A DNA stretch of 64,000 nt, taken from positions 1 to 64,000 of the forward strand of contig NZ_WTSX01000007.1 in assembly GCF_009828745.1 (NCBI RefSeq). Direction: 5' to 3'. Origin of the DNA: Erysipelothrix anatis (lineage in GTDB: Bacteria; Bacillota_I; Bacilli_A; Erysipelotrichales; Erysipelotrichaceae). This document shows, in pieces, positions 15,835-24,827 of the stretch. The translations under genes and the position numbers were made by a program. Position 1 is the first letter of the stretch, and each line of letters begins with the position of its first letter. The notes beneath the pieces were generated by a model. That model made no database searches and had not been told where the DNA came from. It saw nothing but the letters and a program-made list of their open reading frames with translations.

Positions 15835-16035
15835 CTATTGCTTGATTAATTCATTTGGTGAATAGTAATGATCTAACGCTTCAAGAACTGTGTAGCCTGC
15901 CTCATTGACGAATTCGATATTTATGGCTTGCCCATTTGCCTGAACATCAACAATCACTCCAAAGAAGTTTGATTTTACATTTCTTTTATCATCGTCATTC
16001 TTTAATTTTACAATATCTAGCTCTTTGAACTTCAT
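15835..16035 (-). CDS. DUF4926-like small protein
   Basis: 66 residues. The opening MKFKELDIVKLKNDDD, then GVIVDVQANGQAINIEFVNEAGYT and a late LEALDHYYSPNELIK, follow the pattern of DUF4926 (an SH3-like small domain). An AAAGGTGAT site precedes the ATG. Some DUF4926 genes occur in toxin-immunity neighbourhoods, and the decayed ORF just downstream could be a partner, but this is speculation. Confidence 0.6.
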   Translation of the reverse strand: MKFKELDIVKLKNDDDKRNVKSNFFGVIVDVQANGQAINIEFVNEAGYTVLEALDHYYSPNELIKQ

Positions 16036-16039
16036 AATA

Positions 16040-16435
16040 TCACCTTTTTTCTAAAATGTTGTAGATATGGATCTATTTAAATCCGAATCTTTATCCTTAT
16101 GCCATACAGTATTAAGTCGTAGGTATTTATCGTTGATTTCCCCTAAGCATCATCAGAGCGAATGTTCGACTTTCTCACTGAGCATCTTGAACAGCAAATA
16201 TCGGATTAAAGATGAGTTCTCCCATTATTTGATCTACAAGTTATTAAAATTACTATGCTATATCCGAATAGAGGTTCAATAACATGAGTATTATGTTTGT
16301 CCCATTCACTCGTTTTCAAATGATTACTTAGAAAACCTACATTCAATAATTATTCTATCATTTTTCGACATTATCATCTTTCTATTCTTTGAAGTCTAAT
16401 TTAGAAAAATTGTAGGGGTATCATTGACAAAACAA
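16040..16435. other. intergenic region, no gene seen
   Basis: About 400 AT-rich bases between the DUF4926 gene and the tRNA-Ser terminator with no supported feature. Confidence 0.45.
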
Positions 16436-16436
16436 A

Positions 16437-16488
16437 TAAAAAACCCACTGTTAAGTGGGTGTAATTTCATATGGCGGAGAACATGAGA
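16437..16488 (-). repeat. att-like repeat: tRNA-Ser 3' end and terminator
   Basis: Right-hand partner of the 52-base repeat at 11451-11502. It includes the tRNA-Ser terminator ACCCAC/GTGGGT with a T run and the last 17 bases of the intact tRNA. Confidence 0.65.
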
Positions 16489-16559
16489 TTCGAACTCACG
16501 GAAGCTTGCGCTTCGCCACCTTTCCAAGATGGTGCCTTAAGCCACTCGGCCAATTCTCC
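16472..16559 (-). tRNA. tRNA-Ser (anticodon GGA)
   Basis: 88 bases on the minus strand with acceptor GGAGAA/TTCTCC, D-arm GCCGAGTGGCTTAAGGC, anticodon stem CCATC/GGTGG with loop TTGGAAA (anticodon GGA, reading UCC/UCU), a long class II variable arm (GCGAAGCGCAAGCTTCCGT), T-loop GTTCGAATC and an encoded CCA. A terminator follows at once. It is the probable integration target of the neighbouring remnant. Confidence 0.96.
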
Positions 16560-16628
16560 AACTGCTTTCTCATTATACATAAATATTCTGGCAAAAACAA
16601 TGTATAATATAATAAATTGGAGGATATT

Positions 16629-17465
16629 ATGTTATTAATAAACCGAATCCGCGACTTTGATAGATTATCAGAAACTGAAATCAAGATTTCAGAGTATATA
16701 CTCGCCCACCCCAACGAAGTTATTTCCTTAAGTATTCAACAATTAGCACAGCGAACCTTTACTTCTACCGCAACAATTACGCGTTATTGTAAGAAGATGC
16801 AAACGGATGGGTTCACTGATTTTAAAGTACGATTAACCAAAGAATTGAGCACATCGCCACGTGGTCAACGCGTTCGCGATGATTTACCTTTTGATAAGAA
16901 CGAATCTCCAAACCAAATCCTAGAAAGTATCTTAAACCTGAATTACCAATCGATGCAGGATACTTATAACTCGATTGATCAACAGCAACTAAATCGTGTT
17001 GCGATGGCAATTCATCAGTCACCGCACATCTATCTATATGGAACAGGTCAATCATTAATTTTGTGTCAGGATTTCCAGTATAAACTATTCCGCATAGAAA
17101 AAGACTGTAACCTCGAGTCAGCTGTCGGCTTTCAGTTTATGAAAACCCACACTCAACCCAAAGACAGTCTCGCTATCGTTATTTCTTACTACGGCACCAG
17201 CATCAATAACCTTCGTATCATGACATCACTTAAAGATCGAAACGTTCCGATTGTTTTAATTACCGGGCCAAATGATAATCCTTTAGTTCCACTCGCCGAT
17301 GAAGTCATTCATGTTGCGCCTCAAGAAGAACTCATGACAAAGATGGCTTCTTTTTCTTCTCGAACAGCAATCCAATTAGTCTTAGACATGATTTATGCAC
17401 TTGTCTTCTCGTTTGACTATGAAATGAATCAAACACGCATCGAAGACAGCTCAATAATTCGATAG
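16629..17465 (+). CDS. MurR/RpiR family transcriptional regulator
   Basis: About 278 residues. ATG at 16629 is taken as the start because GGAGG lies six bases before it; a TTG at 16617 is in frame but has no site. N-terminal HTH_6 domain (SIQQLAQRTFTSTATITRYCKKM, about residues 36-60) and a C-terminal SIS sugar-phosphate-binding domain (IYLYGTGQSLILC near 125, VISYYGTS near 178). It is convergent with the HAD gene, and the GH4/ROK cluster beyond suggests a sugar-phosphate regulator of that cluster. Confidence 0.85.
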   Translation: MLLINRIRDFDRLSETEIKISEYILAHPNEVISLSIQQLAQRTFTSTATITRYCKKMQTDGFTDFKVRLTKELSTSPRGQRVRDDLPFDKNESPNQILESILNLNYQSMQDTYNSIDQQQLNRVAMAIHQSPHIYLYGTGQSLILCQDFQYKLFRIEKDCNLESAVGFQFMKTHTQPKDSLAIVISYYGTSINNLRIMTSLKDRNVPIVLITGPNDNPLVPLADEVIHVAPQEELMTKMASFSSRTAIQLVLDMIYALVFSFDYEMNQTRIEDSSIIR

Positions 17466-17466
17466 A

Positions 17467-18258
17467 CTATTGTTCCAAAAACTGTGTAATAAACTTGTAA
17501 ACACCGTTTTCTATATTAGAATCACAATGCATACGCGCAACAGCCTTAACGGAATCTGTTGCGTTTTTTACGGCTACACCTATTTGAGCAGCTTCAATCA
17601 TTTCGACATCATTATCATTATCACCAAAAGCGACAACATGTTCCATTGTCAAACCATGATTCTCTAAATACCACTGGATGCCTAAAGTCTTATTCACACG
17701 CGGATCCATGAATTCGAGAAGATCTGTTGCTGTTTTAACGGCTTTGTAAGCTGGATTTCCTACTTCTTTTGTATAATCAATCAAAGGTTGTAGTGCTTCC
17801 GGAGTTCCGTTAACAAGAATTTTTGCCTGTGCTTCTTGGACTGCCAAGGTTACATCACCGACAACAAGGATATTTCGAATTTTCGAATCGTACCCTTCAA
17901 ATCGTGAACCATCATCGGTATACATTTTATCATTAACCGTTAATGTCGGATTCAAGTTAAACTTGCGGGCATTTTGGATGACCTCTAGTGCCGATACTCT
18001 GTCTAATGGATACTGGAAAATTTGCGTTCCATTCGTGAAATCATATGCCTCTGCACCATTTTCAAACACTGCAAAATCAACGAGGTCTTCTAAATCCTCA
18101 ATAACTGTTTCTGCTGACATTCTTGGTCTACCTGTAGCAATTCCAAATCGATAGCCGTTCTGTCTTAACATTGTTATAAGACTTCGCGTTTTACTTGGCA
18201 GTTGATGATCTTCGTCAAAAAGTGTTCCATCTAAATCTGATACAAATACTTTAATCAT
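17467..18258 (-). CDS. Cof-type HAD-superfamily phosphatase
   Basis: 263 residues from ATG at 18258, which follows AAAGGGATATT; an in-frame TTG at 18276 is less likely. HAD motif I is VSDLDGTLFD near the N-terminus, motif II GIATGRP, motif III Lys near NKTLGI, and motif IV VAFGDNDNDVEM. A Cof-type C2b cap lies between motifs II and III. Such enzymes dephosphorylate sugar phosphates or flavin nucleotides; the exact substrate cannot be read. It follows the GH4 gene on the same strand after a terminator, so it may be partly co-transcribed. Confidence 0.88.
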   Translation of the reverse strand: MIKVFVSDLDGTLFDEDHQLPSKTRSLITMLRQNGYRFGIATGRPRMSAETVIEDLEDLVDFAVFENGAEAYDFTNGTQIFQYPLDRVSALEVIQNARKFNLNPTLTVNDKMYTDDGSRFEGYDSKIRNILVVGDVTLAVQEAQAKILVNGTPEALQPLIDYTKEVGNPAYKAVKTATDLLEFMDPRVNKTLGIQWYLENHGLTMEHVVAFGDNDNDVEMIEAAQIGVAVKNATDSVKAVARMHCDSNIENGVYKFITQFLEQ

Positions 18259-18273
18259 AATATCCCTTTCTAA

Positions 18274-18303
18274 CAAAAAAACAGTAGGAAGATTCCTACT
18301 GTT
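18274..18303 (-). terminator. terminator between GH4 and HAD genes
   Basis: Stem ACAGTAGGAA/TTCCTACTGT (18281-18290, 18293-18302) with a very short loop and seven T on the minus strand. Confidence 0.8.
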
Positions 18304-18319
18304 CGAGTAATAATTTTCC

Positions 18320-19705
18320 TTATTGAGGAATATATGTAACGCCTTCAGCTTCTAATTTTGCAATAACATCTGCAAATTGTGGAAGGTGATCTTTATGTGC
18401 TACTAACATTTCGTTCAATAAATCTTTTGTATAAATTCCGCTTTGTACAAGTGGATTAATATTAAATGCTTGGAGTGCTTTATTGTAATCACCTGAAACA
18501 GCTGCTTCAATAACGACCTCTTCCATAGCTTTCATCAATTGAAGTTGACCACGTGCTGCAGGTGGGAATGATCCCCAGTTAAATGGTTCTGCACCGTGTG
18601 ATGTAATTACTGATGTAACCTCTACGACGCAGTCATATGGTAAATCAGTTACTGTGCCATTGTTTTGTGTACTTACGGTCATAACGGTACGTGAATCATT
18701 ATGAATTGATGAAATGATTTCACATGCAGCGTCTGAATAGTGAGCACCACCGCGTTTTGTAAGTTGTTCTGGTTTATAATCCAAGTTTGGATCCTTGTAG
18801 AGTTCAAAGAGTTCTTCTTCGGTTGCCTTAACAGTTTCCGCACGTGTTTTATGATCTTTATAGTTTTGTTGATTTTCTGCCAACATTTCGCGTTCTACAT
18901 AATAGTAACGGTGGTAAGGACATGGCAATAATCCCAAGTCTGCAAGTTGTTCGTAGCTATAATTAATATTTGCAATATTTGCAACTTCTGCTTGCTTGCT
19001 CTTTGCGTATTCACTTTCTGGGTTATAGAATGCATTAATTAGTTCAGATGTAACTTCGCTTCCATCCTTATCCCAAACACGATGCCAGTGGAAATGGTTT
19101 AGACCCGCAAATTTTTCAAAGAGAATACTTGCGTCTTTATCATATCCCATTGCTTCGTGGTTCATTTTTGTTGCACCGACTGGAATGTTGCACAATCCAA
19201 TCGTACGTTCCCATCCACCTACTTTGATTGCTGCTTCAGTAACAATACCTGCTGGGTTTGTGAAATCGATTAACCATGCTTGGGGAGCTAATTCTCGCAT
19301 ATCTTTGATAATATCAAGAATGACAGGAATCGTACGGAATGCTTTAAAAATTCCTCCAGCACCATTTGTTTCTTGACCTAGGAGTCCATATTTACCTGGA
19401 ATACGTTCATCTTTAACACGAGCTTCCAATTGACCAACACGGAATTGTGTCGTGACAAAATCAGCATCTTTTAATGCTTCGCGTCGGTCTGTTGTTAAGA
19501 AAACTTTCCAATCAAGACCTGCAGCTTTAACCATTCGTTGTGCCATCGCTCCTACGATTTCCAATTTTTCACGTCCTGCCTCAACGTCTACTAACCACAA
19601 TTCACTAATATCTAATTTATCTTGACGGTTGATAAACCCTTCCATAAGTTCTGGGGTATAACTTGAGCCACCACCGATTGTAACAATTTTAAGTTTCTTA
19701 CTCAT
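18320..19705 (-). CDS. GH4 6-phospho-beta-glucosidase
   Basis: 461-residue NAD- and Mn-dependent glycosidase that hydrolyses phosphorylated beta-glucosides by an oxidation-elimination mechanism. The NAD-binding opening is IVTIGGGSSYTPELMEG (residues 7-23), and the metal-binding CNIP motif (Cys172, Asn173) marks the beta-glucosidase type of GH4 as I recall it (alpha types carry CDxP). It is divergent from a lactonase-fold gene and a ROK kinase; the kinase could supply the 6-phospho substrate. An AGGAGGAC site supports the start. Confidence 0.88.
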   Translation of the reverse strand: MSKKLKIVTIGGGSSYTPELMEGFINRQDKLDISELWLVDVEAGREKLEIVGAMAQRMVKAAGLDWKVFLTTDRREALKDADFVTTQFRVGQLEARVKDERIPGKYGLLGQETNGAGGIFKAFRTIPVILDIIKDMRELAPQAWLIDFTNPAGIVTEAAIKVGGWERTIGLCNIPVGATKMNHEAMGYDKDASILFEKFAGLNHFHWHRVWDKDGSEVTSELINAFYNPESEYAKSKQAEVANIANINYSYEQLADLGLLPCPYHRYYYVEREMLAENQQNYKDHKTRAETVKATEEELFELYKDPNLDYKPEQLTKRGGAHYSDAACEIISSIHNDSRTVMTVSTQNNGTVTDLPYDCVVEVTSVITSHGAEPFNWGSFPPAARGQLQLMKAMEEVVIEAAVSGDYNKALQAFNINPLVQSGIYTKDLLNEMLVAHKDHLPQFADVIAKLEAEGVTYIPQ

Positions 19706-19889
19706 ACAATTGTCCTCCTGTATTTACTGATATTGTACCTACAAATTTTCTACTTTTCAATTCATTGTGATAAATGGTCACAGGTTTTCACATATTATTG
19801 TTTTTTTACGATGGTTATGAAAATAATTACCATGATTCGCTTTTATAGATTCTATGGTATCATGATAAAAAAGGAGATTGATTATAATC

Positions 19890-20861
19890 ATGCAAAAAAT
19901 ACTAATCGGTACATATACACGACGCATTAGCGAGGGTATCTACAGCATTGACCTCAATGAAGATACAAAAAAATTAGAGAATTTAAACCTGGTTGCTCCA
20001 GCACAAAACCCAACCTATCTTGATTTTGATGCTAATACTGGCAAACTCTACAGTGTTCATCAAGAAGATTCTTTGGGTGGAATTGCTATTTGGGATTTTG
20101 ACGGTACGCATGCAACTCTAGACTACACACGAATGACAGAAGGTGTCCAACCGTGCTACGTTCGCTATCATGACACTGAGAAATCAATTTACGAAGCGAA
20201 TTATCATGCCGGTTCGATAACCGTAACTCACAATAAGATTGAAGATAAAGTAATCCGTTACCAAGATGGTGCGCATGCTCATTACATTGACTACGATCCT
20301 AAAACCGATGATGTCTTTGTTTGTGATTTAGGAAATGATACAGTTCATAAATACCGTTTAATGAATGAAATCGCGACCTATAAAACGGCAACCGGAATGG
20401 GACCTCGACATATTGCATTCCATCCAACACAGCCTGTTCTTTATATCTTTGGTGAATTGAACAGTACCATTGACGTTGTGCAAGATGATGATTTTGATCT
20501 TATCCATTTACAAACAATTTCGACGCTTCCTGAAACATCGATTGAAAGCTTCGGTGCAGCTATTCGTATTTCAAAAGACGGAAACTATGTTTATGCATCA
20601 AATCGCGGTCATGACTCAATCGCTATTTTTAAAGTTAATGAAGATTTTACATTAACTTTCTTAAACACTGTTTCGACAGAGGGAAAACATCCACGTGACT
20701 TTAACTTAAGTCTGGATGATCGTTTCTTAGTCGTAGCAAACTTACACACAGACAATCTCACACTCTTTGAACGCGACCCCGAAACAGGACTCCTTTCTTT
20801 AGTTGAGAAAGACATTCATGCGCCTGAACCAGTTAGTGTTTTATTTATCAATACCAAGTAA
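19890..20861 (+). CDS. lactonase-family beta-propeller protein (6-phosphogluconolactonase-like)
   Basis: 323 residues with ATG at 19890 chosen (AAGGAG at 19871-19876); the in-frame TTG at 19878 is too close to that site. The seven-bladed propeller of PF10282 shows as repeated VYASNRGHDSIAIF, HPRDFNLSLDDRFLVVAN and GPRHIAFHPTQPVLY motifs. Members include cycloisomerases and YbhE-type 6-phosphogluconolactonases. Its stop overlaps the start of the ROK kinase, so the two genes form an operon for sugar use. A role in sugar-lactone opening is family inference. Confidence 0.85.
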   Translation: MQKILIGTYTRRISEGIYSIDLNEDTKKLENLNLVAPAQNPTYLDFDANTGKLYSVHQEDSLGGIAIWDFDGTHATLDYTRMTEGVQPCYVRYHDTEKSIYEANYHAGSITVTHNKIEDKVIRYQDGAHAHYIDYDPKTDDVFVCDLGNDTVHKYRLMNEIATYKTATGMGPRHIAFHPTQPVLYIFGELNSTIDVVQDDDFDLIHLQTISTLPETSIESFGAAIRISKDGNYVYASNRGHDSIAIFKVNEDFTLTFLNTVSTEGKHPRDFNLSLDDRFLVVANLHTDNLTLFERDPETGLLSLVEKDIHAPEPVSVLFINTK

Positions 20862-21754
20862 TGATACTTAGCATTGACATTGGTGGCACATTTATAAAGT
20901 TTGCGCGTCTTACTGAAAACTACGCAATGCAAGCATCCTGGAGCATAGATACATTCGCACTGACGGATTCCACACTTTTTTATGATTCCCTAGTTGCTAA
21001 TATGGGGAATCTACAAGACGTCAAACAGATCGCGATTTGTCTACCAGGTATTGTTTCTGATACCTACGACGTCCTTTCCAAGGCATCCCCTCGAGTGAGA
21101 TCATTGTATGGCACAAATGTCGCGCATGAAATTACCAAACGAACCGGCTTAACGGTTTTTGCCTGTAATGATGCGTATGCAGCTGCAATGGGTGAATTTC
21201 ATTTTGGTTCACTCAAAAACACTAGCAGTTCATTTACCTATATTATTGGAACTGCGGTTGGTGGTTGTTTTATGATTGGTGATTCGATTCAGAAAGGCAC
21301 CGACAATTATGCTGCCAACATCTCTATGATGCCGCTATCTTTTAACGAAGATAAACCAATATGGACCTATACGCGTTGTTCCGCAAGTGCACTTTATCAT
21401 CGTTACCATGCATATTCAAAACGTCCACTGCCTTCTGCTAAGGCAATCATCGAGGCTGCAGAAATAAACGACGATGCAGCTCACGTTGTTGATCAGTGGA
21501 TCGCTGATATTGCACATTCCTTACTTCAGGTGAGTATAGCATATGACCCGCAACATATCTCAATTGGTGGTGGTGTTTCGAATAACTCATGCCTTGTGCA
21601 ACGCATTGAGTACGCTTATCTTGAAATCGTGCAACAGTATTTCCATACACCACCACTCAGTACAAAAATTGTACGATTCCAAAATCCACAACATGCACAT
21701 TTGCTTGGTGTTGCTTATTTGGCCAATCAGAAAAAAACAACATCAGAAATTTGA
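20861..21754 (+). CDS. ROK family sugar kinase
   Basis: 297 residues. The phosphate-binding loop LSIDIGGTFIKF lies at residues 3-14, CLPGIVS near 65, and CNDAYAAAMGE near 108 supplies the catalytic Asp. The usual GHxxx...CxCG zinc motif of many ROK members is not seen, as in beta-glucoside kinases (BglK) and some glucokinases. The start overlaps the preceding stop (TAATG). Given the GH4 phospho-beta-glucosidase nearby, a kinase for beta-glucosides or glucose is likely. Confidence 0.85.
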   Translation: MILSIDIGGTFIKFARLTENYAMQASWSIDTFALTDSTLFYDSLVANMGNLQDVKQIAICLPGIVSDTYDVLSKASPRVRSLYGTNVAHEITKRTGLTVFACNDAYAAAMGEFHFGSLKNTSSSFTYIIGTAVGGCFMIGDSIQKGTDNYAANISMMPLSFNEDKPIWTYTRCSASALYHRYHAYSKRPLPSAKAIIEAAEINDDAAHVVDQWIADIAHSLLQVSIAYDPQHISIGGGVSNNSCLVQRIEYAYLEIVQQYFHTPPLSTKIVRFQNPQHAHLLGVAYLANQKKTTSEI

Positions 21755-21764
21755 CGTTGTTTTT
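21733..21764. terminator. bidirectional terminator
   Basis: Stem AAAAACAAC/GTTGTTTTT between the ROK gene (plus) and the convergent minus-strand gene ending at 21763; A and T runs on both sides allow both directions. Confidence 0.75.
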
Positions 21765-23160
21765 ATTTGCATGAGAATCCAACGTTTCGTAATGGATCTA
21801 CGACTGACTCTTTTTTCTCTTGCGTTGCTTGCGTACCTTTAATAACTACGGAATCTTGTTGAACCTTGCCATTCAAAGACGTGATGTTTGTAAAGTGATA
21901 ACTTGTGTATTTTTTTATAGGACCTGCCTCGGCATCTTGCTCAAATTCAAATATAAATACTAACGATCCATTCGAATAATTTTCAAAATTTTCATTTGTT
22001 GTAATTGTATCTGTATAGCAAGTATTTACAACTTTGAAGTTTCGAGCATCTTCTTGACCTTTTTTATAATCTGATTCAATACCAAGTTGCGCCTGTTGTT
22101 TCATTGTATCAAGTGTATCAATATCTCCAATGGTTCGTGGTGTTTCGACTAAGCCTTGAATCGTAATTGTTTTGGTTTCAGATAATAAGGTCACATCCTG
22201 CTGTTGAAGTGCCTTTCGAGTCTGATTTGGAATATCTAATTCTAATAGAAGAGTATCACCGTTTCGATATTTTTTTGTCTCAATTGGTTTAACCTTAATC
22301 TGTTTTAGAATTGTATTTTGCGTGTCATCAACATTATCAAATATAGGGTCGATGGTTGTGTTTACGGCAATTAAATCACCTTCTGTTATATAGGAAACAC
22401 TGATATTCTCGAAGAAATCAATGGTATTATCGTCCGTCAAGCCTGTGACAGTCAGCGTTTGTGATCCCAACTTAAGATTGTAGCGGTGTTCCTTTAATAT
22501 TTCAATTTGGGAATCATCGGGGGCAATTTTTATCGAAACAACATCGCCATTTTTCAAGTTTTCATTTGGTGTAATTTCAACCTTGACTGCCTTTAAAACT
22601 TCTTTTACCGGATCGGGTCCATCAAAAATCATTGCTTCACGATTATCGACATAGTGACCTGCACCATTTGAACCAGTCAATGAAATTGTTCGAAGTGATA
22701 AGAAATCTAATTGTTTTTCATTCATGTATTGATTCCAAAAAATGTAGCCACCACCAGCGATGACTGCCATTATAATTAAACTTAGGATAACCGGAATAAT
22801 ATTCCGTTTTTCTGTATGTTGCTCCTGCTTTCGATTCCTTGATTCTTTTTCAACACTGTCCTTAAATCTATCTTTCTCTTTGGATTGAGAATCTTCCTTT
22901 GGCTTTCGTTTTGATTGGTGTTTTTGCTTGCGCTTTTTCGACTTACCATTTGAGTGACTCGACGAAGTTCTTTCAGAATTATTTTCTTTTGAATTGTTTA
23001 TAGATTCTTTAGATACATCTTCTACTTCCTGTTCAAAGTGTTCACCCTCCATCATTTCAAGGTTCACCTCATCCGCTAGTTCTTGCGAGTCCTTCCCCAG
23101 TATATTATCTTCTGTATTGGTATCGATAGTTTCACGACTATCTTTTTTATTGTCTTGCAT
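21763..23160 (-). CDS. membrane-anchored protein with disordered charged N-terminus
   Basis: About 465 residues from ATG at 23160, which has GGAGGTTGC directly before it; an in-frame start at 23235 is possible. Residues 1-115 are low-complexity, first acidic then Lys/Arg/Ser-rich and likely disordered. One transmembrane span (IIPVILSLIIMAVIAGGGYIFW) lies near 120-141. The outer part contains two related segments (KAVKVEITPNENLKNGDVVSI and KQIKVKPIETKKYRNGDTLL), apparently tandem beta domains of a type found in Firmicute membrane proteins with zinc-ribbon or charged tails. Family and function unknown. Confidence 0.65.
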   Translation of the reverse strand: MQDNKKDSRETIDTNTEDNILGKDSQELADEVNLEMMEGEHFEQEVEDVSKESINNSKENNSERTSSSHSNGKSKKRKQKHQSKRKPKEDSQSKEKDRFKDSVEKESRNRKQEQHTEKRNIIPVILSLIIMAVIAGGGYIFWNQYMNEKQLDFLSLRTISLTGSNGAGHYVDNREAMIFDGPDPVKEVLKAVKVEITPNENLKNGDVVSIKIAPDDSQIEILKEHRYNLKLGSQTLTVTGLTDDNTIDFFENISVSYITEGDLIAVNTTIDPIFDNVDDTQNTILKQIKVKPIETKKYRNGDTLLLELDIPNQTRKALQQQDVTLLSETKTITIQGLVETPRTIGDIDTLDTMKQQAQLGIESDYKKGQEDARNFKVVNTCYTDTITTNENFENYSNGSLVFIFEFEQDAEAGPIKKYTSYHFTNITSLNGKVQQDSVVIKGTQATQEKKESVVDPLRNVGFSCK

Positions 23161-23255
23161 CCATGCAACCTCCATGTTTACAGTTCTATTATTTATTGTA
23201 GAATTCATCTTAGCATCTTTCAATGGCGTTAACACTTACTCACATGAGTTCACAC

Positions 23256-23285
23256 GAAAAAAGCAATTGCTTGCTACAATTGCTT
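23256..23285 (-). terminator. terminator of the DUF368 gene
   Basis: Stem AAGCAATTG/CAATTGCTT (23261-23269, 23277-23285) and six T on the minus strand, overlapping the end of the gene. Confidence 0.82.
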
Positions 23286-24117
23286 ACATTTCTGAGGCTT
23301 CCTCGAGTTTCAACGCAGTTTTTTTGAACCGCGTCACACATACAAAACCGATAATTGCGACTCCAATGGCTATCATGCCTTCTGGTAATGATTGAATACC
23401 AAGTTCCTTAACAATTCCATAGACTGATCCTAAAACGAGTCCATAAATAATCTTGTAGATAAGGTTGGGATAATTCTGTAGTGCTGAATCAATCAGCGTT
23501 GTAAATAAGACAACCCCAATAAGAATACCAATAATGAGGGGTAACAAAAACATAAAATCCAAGGTTGAGATTGCTCGTAACGTACGCTCATACAAACCAA
23601 ACACCAACAACAAATATGACGTTGAAAGTCCTGGAAGGATTAGTGCAACAGAAATTGGAATACCGATTATGATAAGTTGGATCCAATTTTGAAGCGATAG
23701 ATTAGCGTCTACCTGAATCGTAAGAGACGGTAAGAAGTAAACACCTGCCGTCAACAGAATGCCTATTAGATACGGAATGAGACTTTTGATTGATTTTACT
23801 TTGTTTGTAATCTGTTTATCAATCTCTATGAGACCACTTAAAATTACCCCTAAGAAAAACGACATTGTGAGTGTATTAAAATTGATCAGCAGGTAATCAA
23901 TAACACCTGCGAACGCGAGAATACCCAGACCAATCCCCAATGTCATAACAAGATAATATTTGAGGCGATATGCACGAAAATGCAAGAGTTCGTTAAGAGC
24001 ATGCACTGCATCATCGAAAACATTCAGTATTAACATCATCGTTCCGCCACTCAGTCCGGGTATTAAAAATGAAACGCCAATAAGAACGCCTTTTATAATT
24101 GTAATTGCGAATGTCAT
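23284..24117 (-). CDS. DUF368 membrane protein, PopT-type undecaprenyl-phosphate translocase
   Basis: 277 residues with about eight hydrophobic spans. Start 24117 is chosen because GAGGTGG lies just before it; the ATG at 24129 overlaps that site. The paired motifs VLIGVSFLIPGLSGGTMML (N-terminal) and ISVALILPGLSTSYLLLVFG (mid-protein) are the duplicated DUF368 signatures. Members were recently shown to help recycle undecaprenyl phosphate across the membrane for wall synthesis. It forms a single-gene unit closed by a terminator. Confidence 0.85.
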   Translation of the reverse strand: MTFAITIIKGVLIGVSFLIPGLSGGTMMLILNVFDDAVHALNELLHFRAYRLKYYLVMTLGIGLGILAFAGVIDYLLINFNTLTMSFFLGVILSGLIEIDKQITNKVKSIKSLIPYLIGILLTAGVYFLPSLTIQVDANLSLQNWIQLIIIGIPISVALILPGLSTSYLLLVFGLYERTLRAISTLDFMFLLPLIIGILIGVVLFTTLIDSALQNYPNLIYKIIYGLVLGSVYGIVKELGIQSLPEGMIAIGVAIIGFVCVTRFKKTALKLEEASEM

Positions 24118-24182
24118 AATCCACCTCATTTCTAATTCATTATACGGTGGATTGCTCTGACATAGACTATCATTATCGTAAG

Positions 24183-24202
24183 AAAACTCTCTTTCGAGAG
24201 TT
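24183..24202 (-). terminator. terminator of the DJ-1/PfpI gene
   Basis: Stem AAACTCTC/GAGAGTTT with a TTTC loop, ending in TTTTC on the minus strand. Confidence 0.7.
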
Positions 24203-24726
24203 TACTGTTTTTTTAGCGCTTCAATTACAAGTGGCAAATAGATATGCAAATCTGGGGGGCGACGCCCGGATATAACATGACCATCCGCAACTGCTGGTTC
24301 ATCTACCCATGTTGCTCCAGCATACATTAAATCATGTTTAATTCCCGGCGTACTTGTTACCGTTTTTCCTTCAAGAATTCCGGCTGAAGATAAAACCCAG
24401 CCTGCATGGCAAATTTGACCGATGACGCGTTTTTCTTTATCCATGTAACGAATAAACTCAAGAACAGAGTCTAAACGTCTTAAGTAGTCGGGAGCCCAAC
24501 CTCCAGGCACCAAAATACCATCATACTGAGTAATATCAACTTCATCGAATGATAGGTTGGATACTACAGATAGGCCATACTTCCCTTTATACGTTGTATC
24601 GGCATGCTCACCTGCAATATCTACATGAGCACCTGCTTCACGAAGTCGAATAATCGGATACCAAAGTTCCAAATCATCGTAGTCTGGGCTTACGATTGTT
24701 AGAACGCGTTTTCCATTTAATTCCAT
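24202..24726 (-). CDS. DJ-1/PfpI family protein
   Basis: 174 residues, class I glutamine amidotransferase-like fold. VLTIVSPDYDDLELWYPI opens the domain and the nucleophile elbow reads IGQICHAGWVL, with Cys near residue 104 followed by His as in PfpI proteases and stress-linked deglycases. A GAGGTGTCGC site precedes the ATG. Family members act in stress or protein-quality roles; the exact activity cannot be assigned. Confidence 0.85.
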   Translation of the reverse strand: MELNGKRVLTIVSPDYDDLELWYPIIRLREAGAHVDIAGEHADTTYKGKYGLSVVSNLSFDEVDITQYDGILVPGGWAPDYLRRLDSVLEFIRYMDKEKRVIGQICHAGWVLSSAGILEGKTVTSTPGIKHDLMYAGATWVDEPAVADGHVISGRRPPDLHIYLPLVIEALKKQ

Positions 24727-24827
24727 GCGACACCTCTTTCTATATTCACTTGTTATTATATCATAGTATTCTCACATACTCTCATAAGACGAATATGATA
24801 GAATAAATACATCATTAGGAGGTTCTT

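Larger units (their letters stand above)
11448..16488. mobile_element. decayed prophage-like island at a tRNA-Ser 3' end
   Basis: The region is flanked by a 52-base imperfect direct repeat (11451-11502 and 16437-16488, 45 of 52 positions identical), which consists of the last 17 bases of tRNA-Ser plus its terminator. Integration at tRNA 3' ends creates exactly such a partial copy at the far end. Inside are an XhlA-type protein, an amidase lacking its start and with a Cpl-7 wall-binding domain, and small accessory genes with long non-coding stretches. No integrase, structural or replication gene is present, so it is a remnant and immobile by itself. Alternative: decay of a tandem tRNA copy unrelated to integration. 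Confidence 0.6.

Noticed and set aside
16067..16282. A 71-codon plus-strand frame
   Set aside because: No ribosome site or recognisable domain, in an AT-rich intergenic stretch.
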